Shown in pieces: positions 56,460-62,878 of a DNA stretch of 64,000 bases (the stretch's first letter is position 1; every line of letters starts with the position of its first letter). Under the pieces are notes generated by a model, which ran no database searches, was not told the DNA's origin, and saw only the letters and a list, made by a program, of their open reading frames with translations. The DNA is taken from contig NZ_CP009526.1 in assembly GCF_000969985.1 (NCBI RefSeq), positions 310,001 through 374,000 on the forward strand. Direction: 5' to 3'. This DNA is from Methanosarcina barkeri str. Wiesmoor. Lineage in GTDB: Archaea; Halobacteriota; Methanosarcinia; Methanosarcinales; Methanosarcinaceae. Made by a program: the position numbers and the translations under genes.

Positions 56460-57449
56460 ATGACCAGTAATGTCATAGAAGTAAATAATCTTGAGCATTC
56501 ATATGGTTCTGTAAAAGCGGTTGACAATATCAGTTTTACTGTAAAACAGGGAGAGATTTTCTCATTCCTTGGTCCAAATGGGGCAGGCAAAAGTACTGTG
56601 ATTAATATTCTTACGACACTCAGGAAACTCCAGAAAGGCAACGCCAGAGTTAACGGGTATGATGTAACAAAGGAACCAAACTCCGTAAGAAGGTCAATAG
56701 GAATTGTTTTCCAGATGCTTTGCCTCGATCATGAAATGACGGTGTCTGAGAATCTGGAATATCACGGTAGGATCTATTCGATGAAAAAAAAAGAAAGAAA
56801 TAAACGCATCGAAGAACTTTTAAAGCTGACAGATCTGGAAAATAAAAAGGATACCCTGGGAAAAGATTTGAGTGGAGGCATGAAGCGAAGGCTTGAGCTT
56901 GCAAGAGGATTGATGACAAAACCTGCAGTCCTTTTCCTTGATGAACCAACGATAGGTTTCGATATCCAGACGAGAATGAGAATGTGGGAATACCTTAGAG
57001 AGATTAAGAGAGAGGGCACTACTATATTCCTGACAACACACTATATGGAAGAAGCCGATCAGTTGAGCGACAGGATAAGCATAATTGACCATGGAAAAAT
57101 AATCGTAACCGGAACCTCTAATGAGTTAAAGAATAAACTTGGTAAAGACCTTATTTATCTGGAAACAAGTGATAATAAGGCTGCTGCAGAGATCTTAAGG
57201 TCTCTAGTGTCAGTTAAAAGTGTAACAGAAGATACGAAATCCCTGAGAATTATGATCGGGGAAGACGTTACTCATGTGCTTCCTCAAATTATGGAGAAAA
57301 TTCGGAGAGAGGGGATAGATATTATAATCGTAAATATTAAAAAACCGTCAATGGATGATGTTTTTGTTCATTACACAGGACACGGGTTAAGGGAAGGCGA
57401 TGAAGACGAAAAACAGCAAGTAATAGAAATGGTGGGGATTTCTAAATGA
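56460..57449 (+). CDS. ABC exporter ATPase (DrrA/CcmA-like)
   Basis: I start at 56460 (MTSNVIEVNNLEHSYG), with aagggggtgg upstream, against a longer frame from 56412. The about 329-aa protein has Walker A GPNGAGKSTVINIL, signature LSGGMKRRLELARGL, Walker B AVLFLDEPTIGFD and H-loop TTHYMEEADQ. The C-terminal extension of about 90 residues is typical of drug/antibiotic exporter ATPases of the DrrA type. Its stop overlaps the permease start. Substrates may be lipids, antibiotics or peptides. Confidence 0.9.
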   Translation: MTSNVIEVNNLEHSYGSVKAVDNISFTVKQGEIFSFLGPNGAGKSTVINILTTLRKLQKGNARVNGYDVTKEPNSVRRSIGIVFQMLCLDHEMTVSENLEYHGRIYSMKKKERNKRIEELLKLTDLENKKDTLGKDLSGGMKRRLELARGLMTKPAVLFLDEPTIGFDIQTRMRMWEYLREIKREGTTIFLTTHYMEEADQLSDRISIIDHGKIIVTGTSNELKNKLGKDLIYLETSDNKAAAEILRSLVSVKSVTEDTKSLRIMIGEDVTHVLPQIMEKIRREGIDIIIVNIKKPSMDDVFVHYTGHGLREGDEDEKQQVIEMVGISK

Positions 57450-58279
57450 GCTTCGAATTTCGTGCCATATACTGGAGAGAGATGCTGAAATACTTTAGAT
57501 ATAAATCAGTACTCATCACTTCAATGATCCAACCTGTGATGTGGCTAGCATTTTTTGGGCTTGCCATGTCAGATAGTTTTGACAAACTAACTTCACTTGT
57601 TCCAAATGAACCCGGCGTTCCCATCGTCAAATATATTACCTACATGGGTGCAGGAATAATTGCAATGGATGTGCTGTTCAGCAGTTTGTTTGGAGGCACT
57701 ACCCTTATGTTTGACAAAAAATTTAGCCTTTTAAGGGAAACCCTTGCGAGTCCAGTCCCCAGGTCTCATATTATTCTCGGTGTTGGACTTTCCGGTGTGA
57801 CCAAAGCCCTCTTTCAAACTTTCATAATAATTGGGTTCGGAAAACTTGTAGGAATGGAGTTCTTTAAGGGATATACACTTATTGAAACTCTTATCGCAAT
57901 GGTGGGTATTATGTTACTAGTGTCAATTTTTACTCTTGGCTTCCTTTTTCTGTCAGGTTCAATTGCAATTACCGTTGAAAATCCGGAGGGAATGCAGTCT
58001 ATTCTCACCCTGGTTAGCATGCCAATTTTCTTCGTAAGTAACGCCCTTTATCCTATTGACGGATTTCCTACTTTCCTCAAAATTCTATCAATGTTTAACC
58101 CGCTGACCCTTCTGGCCGGTGGAATTCGTTACTTTGCTTTGGGAACCGATTTTTCTGTGATGGGAATTCACTATATCTATACAACAGTTGATATAGTCGC
58201 GTCTTTCTTGGGCCTCGTTTTCTTCGCCCTTGCAATGCTATCTATTGCTATGTGGAGGTTTAATAAAGTAGACATATAA
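57446..58279 (+). CDS. ABC-2 type permease (DrrB-like)
   Basis: The 277-aa protein has six hydrophobic segments and the ABC-2 signature region (ITVENPEGMQSILTLVSMPI and FVSNALYPIDGFPTFLKILS). It pairs with the ATPase upstream through an ATGA overlap, together forming an exporter. A 7-bp hairpin (acttggattaggactccaagt) at about 58369-58389 may end the transcript. No accessory protein is encoded beside it. Confidence 0.88.
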   Translation: MSFEFRAIYWREMLKYFRYKSVLITSMIQPVMWLAFFGLAMSDSFDKLTSLVPNEPGVPIVKYITYMGAGIIAMDVLFSSLFGGTTLMFDKKFSLLRETLASPVPRSHIILGVGLSGVTKALFQTFIIIGFGKLVGMEFFKGYTLIETLIAMVGIMLLVSIFTLGFLFLSGSIAITVENPEGMQSILTLVSMPIFFVSNALYPIDGFPTFLKILSMFNPLTLLAGGIRYFALGTDFSVMGIHYIYTTVDIVASFLGLVFFALAMLSIAMWRFNKVDI

Positions 58280-59360
58280 TTTCTCAGTTAGTTTAATTTT
58301 TTTAAAATTTTCATAATAGTTAATAAGATTTCTTTTTAATATGCAAGTTTTATATTTATACAAATTACACTTGGATTAGGACTCCAAGTTTCTTATCTAC
58401 AAAGTAAAGCTTAGATACTTATCTGTATTTTATGTATAGTTTGAGGCTTATAGCCCTAGCATTTTAATGAGGCTCATCTTTCAGTTAAGCTTTAGCAAAA
58501 CACTATAAAACGCGATTATAGTTATGTTAATGACGGTTTTCTATAGGGTGCTTTGAATCTTATTCTTTTTCGGAGAAAATGGTGTAAATACGGGACAGAC
58601 CTCGGAACCTCCCTGAATTTAAGACTTCGTTTTTCCAGTTTCATTCTAATAAAGTCGTTAACTACCGCTCTCCTGCAACGATATACTCGAACTAGTGCAT
58701 CAATCTCAAATAAATACATAATAAGAAAACAATTACAGCTTATAACGCAAATATTATTTTAAAGTCACATGAAATTCTGTAACACGGAAAACGTAACCGG
58801 TCGCAGAGTGATTCAATCTGGATATTACAACCACGGAAAACACGGAAAGCACGGAAGAAATACGCCTTTACTACTTATTTCCGTGTCTTCTATTATTGAA
58901 AATAAAGGGATTTACCGAAAAATGTTAAAACTTCATCTAGCTAACTCTTAAAAAAATTAGTAAAATTCGCTTTTTAATTAAAAGTTCGAAATCTGTTTCA
59001 TATTAAATATTTAAACCTTATTCATATTAAAAAGGTAAGATTAGTTCCTTTTATAAATTTTAAATTTCTTTGTTTTTTCTTTGTTCTTTATAACCCTTTA
59101 ATTAATTTTCAAAACGTCTCCTAAATTTCAGTTCCTCTGTCTAAATTACCTCCTTATCGGATTTTCAAGTACAAGAACAGAGATGAAATGTAAAGATTTA
59201 TTCGGTTGAATTCTTATGGCTGTTTGATTAATCATTGAGTAGTTTCTCTAAAAAAAATTGAACTCAGTCACTTCTGTTATGAAAAAATGATACAGGCCAC
59301 ACGCACACATGAGCATGTAATCTAAACCTGTATTGATATTATTACTACGGGAGCGCAGAG

Positions 59361-59402
59361 GTTCACTTCATCCCCATTCTTTAGATTGGGGCTGAAGTGA
59401 AC
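59361..59402. mobile_element. IS605-like end hairpin, copy 1
   Basis: The outer arms gttcacttca (59361-59370) and tgaagtgaac pair over 10 bp, with an inner tcccca/tgggg stem around ttctttaga. The ctttagrttggggt core recurs at 59577. It resembles IS200/IS605 ends; no transposase or TnpB gene remains. Confidence 0.4.
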
Positions 59403-59548
59403 TCTCGCCTCTTTTTGGTTTCGTTTAAACCTCTGTACCGTTGCTCCTTTGTAAAGTAGGTTTCTTAGTCTCATGGTTACATAAGTTGGTAATAAAACTC
59501 TGCATCAAGAAAGTCTTGTAAATGGATACTTAACTATTCCCCAGAAAC

Positions 59549-59600
59549 CGGGCGGGAGGCCCGAAGCATACTCCATCCTTTAGGTTGGGGTGGCCGCCCG
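59549..59600. mobile_element. IS605-like end hairpin, copy 2
   Basis: Arms cgggcgg (59549-59555) and ccgcccg (59594-59600) pair, enclosing tccatcctttaggttggggt. It shares the core of copy 1 but lies in a different, GC-rich frame. Confidence 0.4.
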
Positions 59601-59647
59601 CAATTTGATTTAGAATGGTAACTGACTAATAAATACTGAGGTCTACT

Positions 59648-59782
59648 TCACCTGGAGAATCTGCCGAAGAGACCAGAGCCACCAGAGCCACAAAAGCCCT
59701 GACCGCTGATGTACATCAACTTAAATCTTATAATCTCTATAAAAATGTTGATTTTTGTATAACTTAAATAAAATATTGGCAT
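59648..59782 (-). CDS. Candidate small Gly/Ser-rich peptide (44 aa)
   Basis: From the ATG at 59782 (eight bases after a run of six G) the frame reads MPIFYLSYTKINIFIEIIRF, a hydrophobic N-half, then a tail with GQGFCGSGGSGLFGRFSR. The contrast between the two halves and the lone cysteine is unusual. A second ATG at about 59716 would give 22 residues. It may be chance, but the site and tail make it worth listing. Function unknown. Confidence 0.35.
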   Translation of the reverse strand: MPIFYLSYTKINIFIEIIRFKLMYISGQGFCGSGGSGLFGRFSR

Positions 59783-60515
59783 TGTAAGTCCCCCCACTTT
59801 TCTACTTTTAAAATTGTCTTTTTTCAATTCATCTATCTTCAATTAAAATGAGCATTTTCTGCCAATTTTAACTCAGTTTGCGAAGCACTCTGGATAATAT
59901 GTGTTTTTCCTCAACCCCCTTAGACATCCATTCTATATCATACTCTCAAGCTATAACTCCAGGAATTTACTTTTGGAACTACAAGTAAGTATAAATAATC
60001 TTGAAGATTTCCAGCTAAAAGATTTATGAATTTGAAGGATATTAAATCGGATAGCTAGGTTATATATACTTACTCTAGTTAATATTAACAAATTTGTATC
60101 TATTTATATTTAATAGTTCCAATGATAAATTACTAAGGAGTATCAATAACAAGGTATACTTCAAATTTATATATAATGTGAAGAACGAAAACTCCTTACA
60201 AATAATAGTCTTTTAGTATTTAGAGACTGAATATTTTGCTTCAACATTTCTATAGGATTCTCCAGCATCTCGTTTTTTAATTTCCATCTCAATTTCTCGG
60301 AGGTAGGCGCCCATTTAATGGAACCATGAGGTTTAAAAAATATTATACTTTTCCGATTTTCAGCTTTTTAAAAACAATTTTAAATTATAGACTGTTTCTT
60401 ACCCCATATTTCAAAAAGTATGTTTGAAAAATGTAGAAACCTTCAAAAGAGTAAATATTAGGAAAATAAAAAAGAAGTAAAAAAGTGGTAATATTACGTT
60501 TTTTTTGTAAAGAAG
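59783..60515. other. AT-rich gene-less stretch before the peptide operon end
   Basis: No accepted gene. A 24-aa frame near 60209-60280 (minus) reads MEIKKRDAGESY and has no good ribosome site. Confidence 0.4.
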
Positions 60516-60540
60516 AAGTTACCTGAAAAGCAGGCAACTT
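60516..60540 (-). terminator. Terminator-like hairpin of the micro-peptide operon
   Basis: On the minus strand aagttgcctg ctttt caggtaactt (60540 to 60516) folds into a 10-bp stem with one mismatch and is followed by ttcttta. It lies 37 bases past the last peptide stop. Confidence 0.6.
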
Positions 60541-60576
60541 CATATGTTATTGTTATCTCTTAGTCATCATTATTGC

Positions 60577-60654
60577 TTAATCGCAGTAGAAAAATTTGAA
60601 GCATTCGGCCGCATAGTTATAGCAGACCTGTGTATAGTAAATGCTGAAGCTCAT
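60577..60654 (-). CDS. Micro-peptide A (25 aa, aromatic and Cys-rich)
   Basis: GAGGAGG lies about nine bases before the ATG at 60654. The 25-residue product begins MSFSIYYTQVCYNYAAEC and ends FFYCD, with cysteines at 11, 18 and 24 and nine aromatic residues. It differs from copy B only at residue 2 (Ser for Thr). It is the last of three homologous frames in one minus-strand unit, followed by a terminator-like hairpin. DNA outside the frame is less conserved than DNA inside, and the change gcagct to gcggcc at residues 15-16 is silent, which favours selection on the peptide. No family known to me. Confidence 0.7.
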   Translation of the reverse strand: MSFSIYYTQVCYNYAAECFKFFYCD

Positions 60655-60668
60655 ATTTAATTTCCTCC

Positions 60669-60790
60669 TCTCTTTTACCAAGTTTGTTCGTTCTCCGTTA
60701 TACACTGGGTTTCTGCAATTGGGAAATATAAGATCTTATGATCATCCCCTGCAGAAACCGTGTAATTTACAGCTTAATTAGCATTCCTGC
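60669..60790 (-). repeat. Palindromic spacer between micro-peptides B and A
   Basis: Arms ggtttctgca (60759-60750 region on the minus strand) and tgcagaaaccc enclose a second dyad (ggg-atgatcataagatcttatatttccc). Nearly the same structure lies between C and B (60905-60975), and a diverged one between D and C (61125-61180). They could be RNA processing sites, attenuators or regulator targets. Confidence 0.7.
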
Positions 60791-60868
60791 TTAATCGCAG
60801 TAGAAAAATTTGAAGCATTCAGCTGCATAGTTATAGCAGACCTGTGTATAGTAAATGCTGAAAGTCAT
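60791..60868 (-). CDS. Micro-peptide B (25 aa)
   Basis: Same layout as peptide A, beginning MTFSIYYTQVCYNYAAEC and ending FFYCD. GGAGGG lies 9-10 bases before the ATG at 60868. The spacer to peptide A folds into a hairpin with ggtttctgca-type arms. Cysteines 11, 18 and 24 are kept. One of three copies in tandem with a 213-214 base period. Confidence 0.72.
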   Translation of the reverse strand: MTFSIYYTQVCYNYAAECFKFFYCD

Positions 60869-60882
60869 AATATCGTTCCCTC

Positions 60883-61003
60883 CAATCTTTTCCTGATTTT
60901 TTATCTCCCATTATATGCTGGGTTTCTGCAATCGGGAAATATAAAATTTTATGCTCATTCCCTGCAGAAACCGTGTAATTTACAGCTTAATTAGCATTCC
61001 TGC
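60883..61003 (-). repeat. Palindromic spacer between micro-peptides C and B
   Basis: Contains ggtttctgca/tgcagaaacc (10-bp perfect stem) around gggaatgagcataaaatttt and its partial complement. The sequence is about 90 per cent like the B-A spacer by eye. Confidence 0.7.
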
Positions 61004-61081
61004 TTAATCGCAGTAGAAAAATTTGAAGCATTCAGCTGCATAGTTATAGCAGATCTGTGTATAGTAAATGCTGAAAGTCAT
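61004..61081 (-). CDS. Micro-peptide C (25 aa)
   Basis: Third copy, differing from B only by Ile for Val at residue 10. GGAGGG is placed as in B. All cysteines and aromatic residues are conserved. Downstream spacer of about 135 bases is nearly identical to that after B, including the long palindrome. Confidence 0.72.
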   Translation of the reverse strand: MTFSIYYTQICYNYAAECFKFFYCD

Positions 61082-61205
61082 AATATCGTCCCTCCAATCT
61101 TTTCCTGATTGTTCATACCCGTTATACACGGTCTTCTGCAATCCGAACACAATACCTTTGCCATTCTCTGCAGAGACCTCTTGAACTTCTGCTTTAAAAA
61201 TTCAT

Positions 61206-61295
61206 TTAACAGAACATAAAGAAGAAGCCCATATCGTTTGTAAAGTTAAAGCACTGGCTAAGGTTGAAGCCGAAGATAATTTCTGGAAATGCCAT
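61206..61295 (-). CDS. Micro-peptide D (29 aa, diverged member)
   Basis: GGAGGG lies seven bases before the ATG at 61295. The 29-residue product starts MAFPEIIFGFNLSQCFNF and ends FFFMFC, with cysteines at 15 and 29 and eight phenylalanines. It has no clear alignment with A-C except the aromatic/Cys composition and the same ribosome-site context. It precedes C, with a hairpin spacer between (ggtctctgcaga with ctgcagaagacc-like arms). It may be a partner of the A-C peptides or a different peptide of the same class. Confidence 0.6.
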   Translation of the reverse strand: MAFPEIIFGFNLSQCFNFTNDMGFFFMFC

Positions 61296-61493
61296 GTTTA
61301 TTCCCTCCATATCTTGTATTTTCGAAATCGATACTTGCATACTGTAGATAGCAATTTTATTTGCAACCGCTGTTTAATTTTGATATAATTTTCGTCTATC
61401 AAACCTCCAAATCACATGGCTACTGTCAGCCACTTGATAAGATTCATGTGGTGGATTTCCTCTTATTTCAGGATCTACCGTTAAAAGTTTTAG

Positions 61494-61541
61494 CTAACAG
61501 TGACTGTATATAGCTATATATATTAAGTTATATAAACTCAA
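61494..61541 (-). CDS. Candidate leader micro-peptide E (15 aa, TTG start)
   Basis: The minus strand has AAGGAGGTGAT (61558-61548), a full-length complement to the 16S rRNA 3' end, then TTG at 61541. The frame encodes MSLYNLIYIAIYSHC and stops at 61494. It is the first frame after the operon TATA box, about 30 bases from the predicted transcript start. Aromatic/hydrophobic composition and a C-terminal cysteine agree with the other peptides. It may be a leader peptide or a fifth member. Confidence 0.45.
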   Translation of the reverse strand: MSLYNLIYIAIYSHC

Positions 61542-61592
61542 TAGAAAATCACCTCCTTATAAATAATACCTCTTAAATGTTTAGAGTACTAA

Positions 61593-61601
61593 TTTTATAT
61601 A
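61593..61601 (-). promoter_or_regulatory. TATA box of the micro-peptide operon
   Basis: Minus-strand tatataaaa, about 35 bases upstream of the strong Shine-Dalgarno site at 61548-61558. A start about 25 bases downstream would give a leader of only about 15 bases before that site. Confidence 0.5.
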
Positions 61602-62165
61602 CATATATATGTTTTTTTAACTGGTATTATGTTCAAAAGTTTAGGATCTATTCCCACTTATATCTAAATATTTAATTGTCTTTACAGGTCCAAAGAAAAA
61701 ATTCTCTAAAATGTCCGGGGTAGCCATTTTAATTCTGCCATCATCTTTTTAGAAAAAATGTAATATAAAAACAGTATAAATTTATTAGAACCAACTCCGG
61801 GATGAGATTATGAATTTTTTGGGAAAAGCCTTCCCTCTCATTAAATAGTTACAGCTATCTGTTCTCACTGTTCCCATTTTAGTAGATTCCATTTATAGAA
61901 ATTTTTAGTAAAGAACTGCGTTTTATATTGAAAAAATTCGTCAAAAAGTCCAAAACCATATATAGAGTTTCAATTTTGAAAATTTAGTTTTGACTTCTTG
62001 ATTTCAAAGCTAGAAATTGATAGCTACATACCTTCAAATTGACTCTTTAGGCGAAAATTAAGAAAGCATAAGTTAAAATGGACTGTCTTACATAATAAGT
62101 AAAAGCGTTGAAATTATTCAATGTAATTCATTCATCACATTTCAGTAACTTTGGGAAAGGGGGAT
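61602..62165. other. Gene-less gap between divergent units
   Basis: Upstream regions of the minus-strand peptide operon and the plus-strand ABC pseudogene. A 12-codon frame at 61810 (MNFLGKAFPLIK) is not supported. Confidence 0.4.
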
Positions 62166-62866
62166 ATGAATATTATCAAAAATAGTTTACCTGAGGGTGG
62201 ATTCCATATTGTCAAGGTTTCAAATGTCAGGAAAAGCTATGTACTTGGAAGTCTGGAAATTCCCACGCTCTCAGACATCAATCTCAAAACTGAGAGAGGA
62301 GAACTTCTGGATATAGCTCAATCAGGCTCAGAAAAAAGTACTCTTGTGAACCTTATAGATTGCCGTAACAGGATTACTGAAGGTCAAGTTCTTGTAAGGG
62401 GTCATGACCTCAATAAAATAGACCAAGAGCTTGCCCTCCTTTGGGAAACTGAAATTTGTTTCGTTTTTCAGACCTTAAATTTTGTTCCGCGCCTGACTGC
62501 TTTTGAGAATGTTTTGCTCCCAACCTTTGCTAATTCGAGAAGCAATATTGCTCCAACGAAGCATGCAAGGGAACTTCTTGAAGTTATGGAACTTCGTAAC
62601 CGCATGCATCACAAACCAGGAAAACTTTCAGGAGGTCAGTCCCAGAGGGTTTCAATTGCACCGCATATTAATGATCCTGTAATCTTTCTTGCGAATGAAC
62701 CGACTGGAAAACCTTAACTCCAAAATAAGAGCCAAAATCCTTTGTATATTTATGGATTTTGATAAAGAAAGTAGAACAAATAGTAATCGTTGCACATGAC
62801 ACTGAGATTGCAAAATATGCTAACAGAGTTATCCTGGTAAAAGATGGAATAATTCAATACAATTGA
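62166..62866 (+). pseudogene. Decayed MacB/LolD-like ABC transporter ATPase
   Basis: Frame 62166-62717 has the LolD/MacB layout (VSNVRKSYVLGSLEIPTLSD). The Walker A is broken (SGSEKST, where G is replaced by E), the signature is intact (KLSGGQSQRVSIA), and Walker B reads FLANEPTG with Asp to Asn. A stop after NEPTGKP at 62717 is followed, in another frame, by the missing C-terminus (IVIVAHDTEIAKYANRVILV) ending at 62866. It is therefore a frameshifted pseudogene. AAGGGGG precedes the ATG. The COG1361 gene begins 12 bases further, the usual partner order with a FtsX-like permease missing here. Confidence 0.85.
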
Positions 62867-62878
62867 AGGTGCAAGTAT

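Larger units (their letters stand above)
58280..59647. other. Gene-less stretch with palindromic relics
   Basis: Bases 58775-58860 hold repeats of cacggaaa (ccacggaaaacacggaaagc). Bases 59361-59402 and 59549-59600 hold two structured hairpins described separately. No long frame has a ribosome site. Confidence 0.45.

Noticed and set aside
60209-60280. 24-aa minus-strand frame (MEIKKRDAGESY...)
   Set aside because: Reads like a fragment of a resolvase/transposase HTH, but it lacks a ribosome site and any flanking homology.
60577-61081. CRISPR-like array for the 213-base repeats
   Set aside because: Unit length and spacer similarity do not fit CRISPR; the conserved part is a translated frame with its own ribosome site.
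61412-61447. 11-aa frame (MNLIKWLTVAM) between peptides E and D
   Set aside because: GAGG is 11 bases away and the frame overlaps a palindrome (cacatg/catgtg); may be part of a structure rather than a peptide.
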